Assembly: GCA_934203205.1 (NCBI GenBank)
Contig: CAKPYV010000020.1
Location: 1 to 39,556 of the forward strand
Length of the DNA: 39,556 nucleotides
Source: an uncultured Anaerovibrio sp.
Lineage (GTDB): Bacteria > Bacillota > Negativicutes > Selenomonadales > Selenomonadaceae
Reading direction: 5' to 3'
The stretch's first letter is position 1. Every line of letters begins with the position of its first letter. The notes under the pieces were generated by a model. The model was given only the letters and a program-made list of their open reading frames with translations. It was not told the origin of the DNA and searched no databases. Below, piece after piece: positions 1 to 7,961 of this stretch. The translations under genes and the position numbers were made by a program.

Positions 1-56
1 TTTGGGATTTAGAATCGAAAAATCACGATGATTCGACAACAGCCGGAGGGGCATGA

Positions 57-99
57 CACTTTTGCGTCGGGAGACTCCTGCTTTTGCGTAGCAAAAGTG
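57..99. repeat. Perfect 9-bp inverted repeat with nested direct repeat
   Basis: CACTTTTGC at 57-65 is the exact reverse complement of GCAAAAGTG at 91-99, with a 25-base loop. Within it, CTTTTGCGT occurs twice in direct orientation (59-67 and 81-89), so the right arm can instead fold with the nearer copy into a tight 7-bp hairpin with a GTA loop. Two mutually exclusive hairpins are therefore possible. The function is unknown. Confidence 0.5.
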
Positions 100-210
100 G
101 CCCCGGTGGCACTCTCTATCATTACGGCCTCTGTGAATTGGCTCAGCGACAAGCGGTATTTGTGCGTAAGTATAAACCATCAGATAGGGCCATTAAGTCG
201 GACAGCGCAA

Positions 211-261
211 AAGTCGTTATGACCGCAGGCTGTATTTCGGAAACCGCTGACATAACGACTT
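211..261. repeat. Perfect 11-bp inverted repeat
   Basis: AAGTCGTTATG at 211-221 is the exact reverse complement of CATAACGACTT at 251-261, separated by 29 bases. It lies about 160 bases upstream of cas1. It could be an operator, a terminator remnant of a lost upstream gene, or a mobile-element end. No T tract follows directly, so a classical terminator is not clear. Confidence 0.5.
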
Positions 262-420
262 ATATTTATGATACTAGGGAGAGATAGGCAACTCGACAAA
301 TCAGAATTTATTAATAAAAGAGTAGATATTTTTAACAACTTATGTAAAATAGTTATTAAGTGCGGATTCTATCGACTGCATATATATGTTTAAGCGTGAA
401 GATTTTATGGAGGTGATAGT

Positions 421-1413
421 ATGAAACAAGGATTTTCTCCCAAAGAATTAAAGACCATATTATTTTCTAAACGAGCTAATATATATTATTTGGAAAAATG
501 TCGAGTTATGCAGAAAGACGGCAGAGTCCTTTATCTCAAAGAGGGAAACAAGGCACAGGAATATTGGAACATTCCGATTGCCAATACAACTGTGATTATG
601 CTAGGAACTGGTACGTCCATCACACAGGCAGCAGTAAGATTATTGTCACAAGCAGGAGTTATGATTGGTTTTTGTGGTGGCGGTGGTACACCTTTATTAG
701 CCGGTACCGATGTAGAGTGGTTTTGTCCACAAAGCGAATATAGGCCAACCCAGTATGTTCAAGGATGGTTGTATTTTTGGTATGATGCATCAAAAAGATT
801 AGAAGGAGCCAAAAGTTTTCAAAGAGCTAGATGTTCTTATCTTGAAAAAGTATGGTCATCAGATAGAGAATTGCAGGATGAAGGATTTTATCCAGACGAT
901 ATAGCAGTTGAAAGTGCATTAGGAGATTATAGAAAAAATATAAATCAGGCAAGGAATGTACAGGAATTGTTGTCTGCGGAAGCTCATTTTGCTAAAAAAC
1001 TCTATAAATATGCTGCTATCAATACTGGATACGATGATTTTGTAAGAGATACATCAGGGACTGATGCGACTAATAGACTACTCAATCATGGTAATTACTT
1101 AGCGTATGGCATGGCTGCATCAGTTTTATGGGTGTTGGGAATTCCCCATGGCTTTGCCTTAATGCACGGAAAAACTAGACGAGGTGCTTTAGTGTTTGAT
1201 GTTGCTGACCTAATAAAAGATATATTAGTATTGCCTTGGGCGTTTATATGTGCTGCTAACGGAGATTCACATCAAGAATTTCGCACTAAGTGTTTGGAAA
1301 AGTTTGTGGAATATAGCGCTTTAGATTATATGTACGACAATGTGAAAGAGCAAAGTCTGCGATGGTATAAAGGGGATGAGTCGCATGGTAGTGATTTTTA
1401 CCAGCCAGAGTGA
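421..1413 (+). CDS. cas1: Type I-F CRISPR-associated endonuclease Cas1
   Basis: Cas1 is the integrase that, with the Cas2 part of Cas2-3, inserts new spacers at the leader end of the array. The 330-residue protein has the subtype I-F pattern: an N-terminal beta domain with MLGTGTSITQAA (60-71), then the helical catalytic domain. The metal-binding residues are visible as E187 (in SAEAHFAKKLY), H249 (in LMHGKTRRG) and D260/D263 (in VFDVADLIKD), so it looks active. The ATG at 421 has a clear ribosome site, GGAGGTG, just upstream (410-416). The 3' end overlaps the cas2-3 start by 38 bases, implying one transcript and coupled translation. Length is normal for the family. Confidence 0.96.
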   Translation: MKQGFSPKELKTILFSKRANIYYLEKCRVMQKDGRVLYLKEGNKAQEYWNIPIANTTVIMLGTGTSITQAAVRLLSQAGVMIGFCGGGGTPLLAGTDVEWFCPQSEYRPTQYVQGWLYFWYDASKRLEGAKSFQRARCSYLEKVWSSDRELQDEGFYPDDIAVESALGDYRKNINQARNVQELLSAEAHFAKKLYKYAAINTGYDDFVRDTSGTDATNRLLNHGNYLAYGMAASVLWVLGIPHGFALMHGKTRRGALVFDVADLIKDILVLPWAFICAANGDSHQEFRTKCLEKFVEYSALDYMYDNVKEQSLRWYKGDESHGSDFYQPE

Positions 1414-4400
1414 TAAAAAAGCAATAAAAACAACTAGGTGGATATTGGATTCCTTTGCAGATAGAATTGGTACAGATACTTGGCAGACCGTGATAACAGA
1501 GAAAGGTCTGCAACAGGTCAAGACCATGCTAAAGAAAAATGCCACTCAAAATATGTCTGTTGCATGTCGTTGGATTCGTTCCAGAAATCGCAGTCAGCTG
1601 TTGTGGGTAGTAGGTAATCGCTCCCGTTTTAGTGAGGATGGACGGGTACCAGTTAATTATACTGCAAAGGATAATATTCATGCAGATTGGGAAAATGAAT
1701 GGATTTATATGCCACATATGAAGGCTTTGGCGGCTATGGCAGGTTTGCTTCATGATGTAGGTAAGGCTAATGATGGTTTTCAGAGAAAGCTGCGAAAAAA
1801 TGAAAATAGGGGAGATGCCTATCGTCATGAGTGGCTTTCCTGCAAGTTTGTGGAAAGCCTGGTAAAGCTGTCTGGCGATAGGCAAAACGATAAAGTCTGG
1901 CTGGAATTGCTAAAAGAACAGCAATATACTGATAAAAAGATAGAAAAGCTAATTTCTGATAATATTGACAAGCGCATTTCCCCTATGCCTCCAGTAGCTG
2001 CTGCAATAATTTGGCTTCTTCTATCCCATCACAAGCTGCCATTAAATTATGAGCGGGCAGATGGCTATGACGGTCAGCCTTCAGGGAATTTTGCAGAGGT
2101 AATTAGCAAAATATCTCCAGATTGGGGATATGACAATACTGTTAATAGAAAACAAAGAGTTAGTTTCTCTAAGGGATTTTTGCAGGCTTCCTCTGTATGG
2201 AGAAAAAATATTCGCAGATGGTCAGAAAGACTTTCTAATGAAGCGGAATTGATAGCAGGTTTGTTGGAATCTGGACAGGGACGTATTATGCTGCTTTATA
2301 TTCGCACAGCTGTGATATTGGCAGATTACAATATATCCTCGCAGGGTAAGGACAAAAATTGGCAAGTTGATGATACTGATTTATATGCTAATACGAATGA
2401 AAAAGATGGCACATTGAAGCAGAAGCTTTTGGAGCACCTGGTGAAGGTGTCTTCTAAAGCTTTGGAAGTCATGCATTGTATGCCTATGTTTGTTAACAAT
2501 ATGGGTAGGGCTGTTAATATCCGTGCCTTGCGCAAAAAGAGTCCCAAGGAATATGCTTGGCAGGATAAGGCAATGTCTGTTGTTAGAAAGAAGATAGATA
2601 CGGATTTGCAAAATAATATAGAGGAATCTGGCTGGTTTGTGGTCAATATGGCTAGCACAGGATGTGGCAAGACCTTTGCTAATGCTAAAATAATGCAGGC
2701 TTTAAGTAAAAATAAAGATGCTTTACGCTATACATTGGCTCTTGGTTTGAGAACCTTGACTTTGCAAACTGGTGATGAATATCGTCATAGAATAGGACTC
2801 ACCAGTGAAAATATGGCAGTTCTTGTGGGATCAGCACCTATACGAAAGTTGATGGCAGTTAAAGAGGATGAGAGTTTATCTGCTAAGAAGGAGGAGCTGA
2901 TAAATGGGGAATACGATGGCGATATAAGCGTAGATGCTGATTTCTTAAATGTTTTTTTCAATACAAACAGAGAAAAAAACAAATCCTTGCTGTATGCACC
3001 AGTTTTAGTAGCTACTATAGATCACATTATGGTGGCTACAGAAACCATTCGTGGGGGACGGCATATTTTACCTTTTTTGAGGATGGCTTCCTCAGATTTA
3101 GTTATTGATGAGATAGATGATTTCGGATTGGAAGACTTGGTAGCCATAGCTAGGTTGATACATTTAGCAGGTATGATGGGGCGCAAGGTTATTATTTCTT
3201 CTGCAACAATTACTCCTGATTTGGCAGAGGCATTGTTTATGTCTTACCAAAATGGCTATAGAGAATATGAAGCATTTTATAATAAGCACTTGGAAATAAA
3301 CTGCTTGTGGGTTGATGAATTTAGAACTGTAAATTGGTGTCCATATGATAATAAGAGAGAAAGTATAAATTTGTCATATAGGCAGCAGCATAGAAAATTT
3401 GTGGCAAAAAGAGTGGAGCTTTTGCAAAAGCAGTTTGTTCAACGTAGGGGTATGTTGCAATCCTGTGAGGAAGTAATTTCTGCCTCCAAGGATGATAAGA
3501 GAAAATTATACTACCAACAAATATGGTCTGCGGCATTGGAACTGCATAGAAAAAATTATGTAATTGACAAAAATACTGGCAAAAAGGTTTCTATAGGTCT
3601 GATTCGTATGGCCAATATTAATCCCTGTGTTAGCATGGGAAAATTCTTGCTAGATGTGGACTGTCCTGATGATGTAGATATACGAATAATGGTCTATCAT
3701 AGTCGGCAAATCCTTTTGTTGCGCCATGAGCAGGAAAAATATTTGGATAGTGTTTTGAAAAGAAGTAAAATCTGGCAAAAGGAGGAAGTGTTTGAGGATG
3801 AAGTATTGCGACATCATATAGAGATATCCTCATGTGAAAATATTATTTTTATAGTGGTGGCTACACCTGTGGAAGAGGTAGGACGGGATCACGATTTTGA
3901 CTGGGCGGTAATAGAGCCATCTTCGTATCGTTCGATTATTCAGCTGGCAGGACGAGTTTTGCGGCATAGGAAAATGTCTCAGGATATTTCTCAGGCCAAT
4001 ATTGCTGTTATGCAGTATAATTTGCTGGGAGTGCTGGGGAAATCAATAGCCTTTACCCGGCCAGGATTTGAAGGGGCAGAGAAACTTAGGTTATTTAGTC
4101 ATGATATGGAAAAGCTGGTAGATTGTCAGGAGTTGGCACATTGTATCAATTCTATACCGAGAATATCCAGACCGGAAGTTTTGCCTGAACCATTCAATTT
4201 GGTAGGATTGGAACATTATATTATGCAGCGATTCCGAGATGATGATTTAATTGGTCCATCTACACGGCATGGCTGGGAAAACGAAAATTGGTGGCTCACA
4301 GGTATTCCACAGACATTAAATCGTTTTCGTCGTCAACAGGAAAGTGTAGAATTGTATTTTCAGTATGCTGAAGGTGATATTGCCATAGTAGAGAAGATGA

Positions 4401-4672
4401 AGAGAACAGGTAAGTATGAAAAATGCCAGATGCGTTATAATATTCATATGGAAGATGAGTTGAGCAATTCTCGGCTTTGGTTAACAAGAAATTACAAGGA
4501 AGCATTGCACCATTGCTTGGATAAAGATTTTCAGTATGACATGGATAATGATATGGACATGGAGCAGCAACGCATAAGCCTGCAATATGGGATGTTGAAT
4601 TTTATCATCTATGATAATGACTATAGTAGGTATTTTTATTCTGACCAATGGGGATTGTATAAGCTGGATTAG
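1376..4672 (+). CDS. cas2-3: Type I-F Cas2-Cas3 fusion (nuclease-helicase)
   Basis: This is the fused Cas2/Cas3 protein specific to subtype I-F. The N-terminal Cas2 part (about 1-85) takes part in spacer integration; the rest is the HD nuclease and SF2 helicase that degrades Cascade-bound DNA. The 1098 residues are the usual family length. Visible motifs are HD nuclease LLHDVGK with H126/D127, Walker A ASTGCGKT (426-433), DEID box (578-581), the SAT motif near 608-611, and motif VI QLAGRVLRHR (856-865). All key residues are intact. The ATG at 1376 lies inside the cas1 end, so translation is probably coupled. The next feature downstream is a CRISPR leader rather than csy1, which is atypical: in most I-F loci the Cascade genes follow directly. 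Confidence 0.96.
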   Translation: MSRMVVIFTSQSDKKAIKTTRWILDSFADRIGTDTWQTVITEKGLQQVKTMLKKNATQNMSVACRWIRSRNRSQLLWVVGNRSRFSEDGRVPVNYTAKDNIHADWENEWIYMPHMKALAAMAGLLHDVGKANDGFQRKLRKNENRGDAYRHEWLSCKFVESLVKLSGDRQNDKVWLELLKEQQYTDKKIEKLISDNIDKRISPMPPVAAAIIWLLLSHHKLPLNYERADGYDGQPSGNFAEVISKISPDWGYDNTVNRKQRVSFSKGFLQASSVWRKNIRRWSERLSNEAELIAGLLESGQGRIMLLYIRTAVILADYNISSQGKDKNWQVDDTDLYANTNEKDGTLKQKLLEHLVKVSSKALEVMHCMPMFVNNMGRAVNIRALRKKSPKEYAWQDKAMSVVRKKIDTDLQNNIEESGWFVVNMASTGCGKTFANAKIMQALSKNKDALRYTLALGLRTLTLQTGDEYRHRIGLTSENMAVLVGSAPIRKLMAVKEDESLSAKKEELINGEYDGDISVDADFLNVFFNTNREKNKSLLYAPVLVATIDHIMVATETIRGGRHILPFLRMASSDLVIDEIDDFGLEDLVAIARLIHLAGMMGRKVIISSATITPDLAEALFMSYQNGYREYEAFYNKHLEINCLWVDEFRTVNWCPYDNKRESINLSYRQQHRKFVAKRVELLQKQFVQRRGMLQSCEEVISASKDDKRKLYYQQIWSAALELHRKNYVIDKNTGKKVSIGLIRMANINPCVSMGKFLLDVDCPDDVDIRIMVYHSRQILLLRHEQEKYLDSVLKRSKIWQKEEVFEDEVLRHHIEISSCENIIFIVVATPVEEVGRDHDFDWAVIEPSSYRSIIQLAGRVLRHRKMSQDISQANIAVMQYNLLGVLGKSIAFTRPGFEGAEKLRLFSHDMEKLVDCQELAHCINSIPRISRPEVLPEPFNLVGLEHYIMQRFRDDDLIGPSTRHGWENENWWLTGIPQTLNRFRRQQESVELYFQYAEGDIAIVEKMKRTGKYEKCQMRYNIHMEDELSNSRLWLTRNYKEALHHCLDKDFQYDMDNDMDMEQQRISLQYGMLNFIIYDNDYSRYFYSDQWGLYKLD

Positions 4673-4945
4673 GTGACAAATGATATTGTTAATTTCAGGT
4701 TTCTATGGTGCAATGGTCTTGAGATGAAAATAAATTTATATGAACTTAGCGGATTGTTTTAGTGGTGGCATAGGGGTATAATAAAACAAAAAAACGAATG
4801 TTTATTAAACTTTAACCTATTTTATACCTTAACGTTATGCAGGCCGTTGTAATAAGGAATTTTGTGATTGCCAAGAAAAAAGGTAAATGGTAATATTATA
4901 GGTGCAAGGTGGCAAGATATAAGGCATCGCGGAGAAATTATTGCA
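4673..4945 (+). promoter_or_regulatory. CRISPR leader of array 1
   Basis: This AT-rich, gene-free stretch separates cas2-3 from the first repeat. Its last 105 bases (4841-4945) match the leader of array 2 (7857-7961) at 98 of 105 positions with no gaps, while the DNA further upstream diverges quickly. Such conservation marks the functional leader needed for transcription and spacer insertion. A promoter conserved in both copies is TTGCCA at 4868-4873, 17 bases, then TAATAT at 4891-4896. I see no terminator between cas2-3 and the array, so read-through from cas2-3 is also possible. Confidence 0.85.
4868..4896 (+). promoter_or_regulatory. Predicted promoter of CRISPR array 1
   Basis: TTGCCA (-35, 4868-4873) and TAATAT (-10, 4891-4896) are 17 bases apart. 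The same elements, with TTGCAA as -35, occur at the same place in leader 2. Transcription would start about 40 bases before the first repeat. Confidence 0.55.
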
Positions 4946-6596
4946 GTTAACCGCCGCATAGGCGGCTTAGAAACTTTTCGTCAAGTAGCTTACTTCCTTT
5001 GACTCGTTAACCGCCGCATAGGCGGCTTAGAAAAGGCTAATATGATGTTTGCTGAAAATGCTCAAGTTAACCGCCGCATAGGCGGCTTAGAAAGTGTAGA
5101 CTTTACCGCCTATGGCAGTAGCACCGTTAACCGCCGCATAGGCGGCTTAGAAACTACTCGCCTGCTCTGGAGTCACTGGAAAAACTGTTAACCGCCGCAT
5201 AGGCGGCTTAGAAATTTGGATAATGTGAATTGCCTGCCGTTCCGTGGTTAACCGCCGCATAGGCGGCTTAGAAATCTCTGCCGTGTTCGCACGGCTTTTA
5301 TTTTTGGTTAACCGCCGCATAGGCGGCTTAGAAAATTATGTTTAAGGAATGTTTGAAATACAATATGTTAACCGCCGCATAGGCGGCTTAGAAAGCTCGT
5401 CTTATGCTCAGAGTCTTGATGTATGGGTTAACCGCCGCATAGGCGGCTTAGAAAAGCAATCCCAATATAGATGTTTTACCATCAAAGTTAACCGCCGCAT
5501 AGGCGGCTTAGAAATCTTGCGTCACGCTCTAGCATACGCTGAATCTGTTAACCGCCGCATAGGCGGCTTAGAAATGAACCCGAGCGAGCTAAAAAAGTTT
5601 ACGGATGTTAACCGCCGCATAGGCGGCTTAGAAAAAAACGATATTGCTGGTTCTCAATATGAAACTGTTAACCGCCGCATAGGCGGCTTAGAAAGCAAAC
5701 TAAGAGCCGAGGCGGATTTGAAAGAAATTAACCGCCGCATAGGCGGCTTAGAAATCAAGTAAGGTGTGGAGAAATATCTTCAATAAAGTTAACCGCCGCA
5801 TAGGCGGCTTAGAAACCACAAATAATAATCAAACAAGTCCCGGTCAAAGTTAACCACCGCATAGGCGGCTTAGAAATGAGGAATTGCAGGTAGGCCCTTG
5901 GACTGCAAGTTAACCGCCGCATAGGCGGCTTAGAAATACCAGATACCCGCTATCTGGTAGGACTGATAGTTAACCGCCGCATAGGCGGCTTAGAAATCTC
6001 TGGCAAAGAAGCCTGCTGCAAGGTGGGTGTTAACCGCCGCATAGGCGGCTTAGAAAAAGCAACAGCATAGATGCAGTGATTACAGATCGTTAACCGCCGC
6101 ATAGGCGGCTTAGAAAGCCTTATGAATAGCGCTACCAATACCATTGTCGTTAACCGCCGCATAGGCGGCTTAGAAACCAGACGTTCAGCGTGTGCTTTTT
6201 GTGTGAGCGTTAACCGCCGCATAGGCGGCTTAGAAATTTTTCAATGAAAAGAGGTTAAACAATGCAGGTTAACCGCCGCATAGGCGGCTTAGAAAAAGGT
6301 GAGCGAGACTAGGCCAATAAAAATCATAGTTAACCGCCGCACAGGCGGCTTAGAAACCAGATAGCACTATATTTCTGATTCATTATACGTTAACCGCCGC
6401 ACAGGCGGCTTAGAAACAGGCAAAGGCTCCTTCCTCTGCCCATTTGATGTTAACCGCCGCACAGGCGGCTTAGAAAATAAGGCTTGCCTCATGCTCTCCA
6501 AGTGTCACGTTAACCGTCGCATAGGCGGCTTAGAAAAGAATCCGCCTCATGAGATTCGTCGAGAAAGCGTTAACCGCCGCATAGGTGGTCTGTAGA
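4946..6596 (+). CRISPR. CRISPR array 1, type I-F, 28 repeats and 27 spacers
   Basis: Repeats are 28 bases with spacers of 31-33 (mostly 32). Each repeat begins GTTAA, has the stem CCGCC-loop GCATA-GGCGG, and ends CTTAGAAA. The stem-loop and 8-base 3' tail are the Cas6f recognition hairpin and crRNA 5' handle of subtype I-F. The array is transcribed on the + strand: the leader lies on the left and the last repeat (6569-6596) is degenerate. Variant repeats are no. 14 (first base A), no. 16 (CCACC), nos. 24-26 (loop GCACA) and no. 27 (CCGTC). Three spacers stand out: spacer 6 (5275-5306) holds a terminator-like hairpin, spacer 7 (5335-5366) is identical to part of the neighbouring Fic gene, and spacer 17 (5937-5968) is a perfect hairpin. 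By eye I found no other spacer matching this window. Confidence 0.98.
5280..5305 (+). terminator. Terminator-like hairpin inside spacer 6 of array 1
   Basis: GCCGTG (5280-5285) and CACGGC (5290-5295) form a perfect 6-bp GC-rich stem closed by a TTCG tetraloop, followed by TTTTATTTTT (5296-5305). This is the full signature of an intrinsic terminator on the strand in which the array is transcribed. It was probably captured from a phage or plasmid terminator. Whether it ends transcription of the array is untested. Confidence 0.6.
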
Positions 6597-6627
6597 CTTG
6601 AGGTCTTGAATGGCGATTATATTTTAC

Positions 6628-6659
6628 CGGACTTCATTTTCGATGGAGTCCGATTTTCT
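6628..6659 (+). terminator. Intrinsic terminator after CRISPR array 1
   Basis: CGGACTTCAT (6628-6637) pairs with ATGGAGTCCG (6643-6652) over 10 bp with one G-U pair and a 5-base loop, followed by a short T-rich tail. It sits 31 bases after the degenerate last repeat and isolates the array from the Fic gene. Confidence 0.65.
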
Positions 6660-6716
6660 ATATTCAGAAATAACACTTTTATAACGGCAATATATGCAAA
6701 AACTATACTGTAAATA

Positions 6717-6753
6717 TTGATGTTTTTGCCGATGGTATGATATACTATATAAT
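6717..6753 (+). promoter_or_regulatory. Predicted promoter of the Fic gene
   Basis: Two overlapping options are visible: TTGATG (6717-6722) with TATACT (6741-6746) at 18 bases, or TTGCCG (6726-6731) with TATAAT (6748-6753) at 16 bases. The Fic gene thus seems to have its own promoter after the array terminator. No CRISPR-repeat-like sequence is seen here. Confidence 0.45.
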
Positions 6754-6797
6754 ATATTAACGTAGTTTTTGATGCTATTTATGACGGAGGGGAATAG

Positions 6798-7688
6798 ATG
6801 CGATATCTTTCAGTTACTGAAATAGCGGAAAAGTGGGATGTGTCAGAGCGCAGTGTTAGAAACTATTGTGCCCAAGGTCGCGTGAATGGGGCATTTATTA
6901 CTGGTAAGACATGGAACATTCCGGAAAACGCAGAGAAACCGGAGCGTGTCAATAAGAGAAAAGAAGTCAAGATTACTCTGTTGGATATTCTGAAAGAGCA
7001 GAAGGCAAGTAAATACACCGGTGGTATTTATCATAAAACGCAGATTGATTTGACGTACAACTCCAACCATATTGAAGGAAGCCGCTTGACTCACGATCAA
7101 ACCAGATATATCTTTGAAACCAATACTATCGGTGTGGAAAAAGACGTTCTGAATGTTGATGATGTAATTGAAACAGTAAATCACTTCCGGTGCATTGACA
7201 TAATTATTGATCATGCAAGAGTATTTCTTACAGAGAAGTTCATCAAAAAACTTCATTTGGTTTTGAAGAATGGCACCAGCGATTCTAGAAAAGATTGGTT
7301 TGCTGTTGGCGATTATAAGAAATTTCCTAATGAAGTCGGTGGTATGGATACAACCATTCCAGAAGAAGTTGCCGATAAAATGAAGAACTTGCTGAGAGAA
7401 TACAACGCTAAGGATGAAAAGATATTTGAGGATATTCTAGACTTCCATGTGAAGTTTGAGCGGATTCATCCGTTTCAGGATGGCAACGGTCGTATTGGTA
7501 GATTGATTATGTTTAAGGAATGTTTGAAATACAATATGGTTCCGTTCATCATTGATGATAATTTGAAGATGTTTTATTACCGTGGATTGAAAGAATGGGA
7601 TAATGAAAAATGCTATCTGACAGATACCTGCCTGTCTGCACAGGATAAATATAAAGCATATTTGGATTATTTTAGAATTGTGTATTAA
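6798..7688 (+). CDS. Fic-domain protein with N-terminal helix-turn-helix, between the two CRISPR arrays
   Basis: Fic enzymes transfer AMP (or other phosphate-containing groups) to target proteins. This 296-residue protein starts with a MerR/excisionase-like helix-turn-helix (about 1-45, with SVTEIAEKWDVSERSVRNY). The Fic core has the catalytic motif HPFQDGNGR at 224-232 and looks intact. Upstream in the chain, S89-x3-E93-G94 fits the inhibitory (S/T)xxxE(G/N) motif of self-inhibited class II Fic proteins, so no separate antitoxin is expected. The ATG at 6798 has the ribosome site GGAGGGG. The gene lies between the array 1 terminator and a second CRISPR leader, an abnormal place for cargo. Codons 237-247 (7506-7537) are identical to spacer 7 of array 1. 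The target protein is unknown, and a regulatory or toxin role is inference. Confidence 0.9.
   Translation: MRYLSVTEIAEKWDVSERSVRNYCAQGRVNGAFITGKTWNIPENAEKPERVNKRKEVKITLLDILKEQKASKYTGGIYHKTQIDLTYNSNHIEGSRLTHDQTRYIFETNTIGVEKDVLNVDDVIETVNHFRCIDIIIDHARVFLTEKFIKKLHLVLKNGTSDSRKDWFAVGDYKKFPNEVGGMDTTIPEEVADKMKNLLREYNAKDEKIFEDILDFHVKFERIHPFQDGNGRIGRLIMFKECLKYNMVPFIIDDNLKMFYYRGLKEWDNEKCYLTDTCLSAQDKYKAYLDYFRIVY
7506..7537 (+). other. Self-protospacer inside the Fic gene
   Basis: All 32 bases equal spacer 7 of array 1 (5335-5366) in the same orientation. The 5' flank on this strand is TG (7504-7505), not the CC expected for type I-F interference; the 3' flank is GG (7538-7539). Read on the minus strand, the protospacer is preceded by CC, which is a proper acquisition PAM. 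The crRNA is same-sense as the fic mRNA, so it could pair with the template DNA strand but not with the mRNA. Confidence 0.95.
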
Positions 7689-7961
7689 TGCAAGAAGCGA
7701 GGCTGAACTATGTCATAAGAAATATATTCATAGTCATCAACAGTACACAGTAAATAAGTTAATGGATTATTGTAGTAGAGAGATAGGTGTATATGAATTT
7801 TGGTAGAAAACAAATGTTTAAAGAATTTTATCCTATTTTTTATATCAAGGTAATGAAGGTCGTTGTAATAAGGAATTTTGTGATTGCAAAGAAAAAGGAT
7901 AAATGGTAATATTATGGGTGCAAGGTGGCAAGATATAAGGATTCGCGGAGAAATTATTGCA
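7689..7961 (+). promoter_or_regulatory. CRISPR leader of array 2, duplicate of leader 1
   Basis: No gene is visible between the Fic stop codon and the second array. The last 105 bases (7857-7961) match leader 1 at 98 of 105 positions without gaps; weaker similarity (for example a shared CCTATTTT block) continues some 50 bases upstream. Conserved promoter elements are TTGCAA (7884-7889) and TAATAT (7907-7912), 17 bases apart. I see no strong terminator directly after the Fic gene. Confidence 0.8.
7884..7912 (+). promoter_or_regulatory. Predicted promoter of CRISPR array 2
   Basis: TTGCAA and TAATAT are separated by 17 bases, at the same position relative to the first repeat as in leader 1. 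Confidence 0.5.

Larger units (their letters stand above)
1..420. other. Intergenic region upstream of cas1, no convincing gene
   Basis: No reading frame here has a plausible start with a ribosome site and a recognisable product. Two overlapping short frames (28-222 and 84-287) are open but match no family I know. The frame of the second extends upstream to a stop near position 54, so it could be the remnant tail of a decayed gene. The stretch contains two perfect inverted repeats (57-65/91-99 and 211-221/251-261). The last 120 bases are AT-rich and should contain the cas1 promoter, but I cannot place it with confidence. Confidence 0.5.

Noticed and set aside
28..287. Two overlapping short frames at the window start
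   Set aside because: No ribosome site and no recognisable family; at most a remnant, so not called as genes.
5349..5762. Long frame with repeated VNRRIGGLE units on the + strand
   Set aside because: It is the CRISPR array translated: the 60-base period keeps the frame open. It has no independent coding evidence.
5950..6222. Minus-strand frame with repeated SKPPMRRLT units
   Set aside because: It is the reverse translation of array 1 repeats.
7506..7537. Antisense action of the spacer 7 crRNA on fic mRNA
   Set aside because: The spacer has the same sense as the mRNA, so it can pair only with the template DNA strand.
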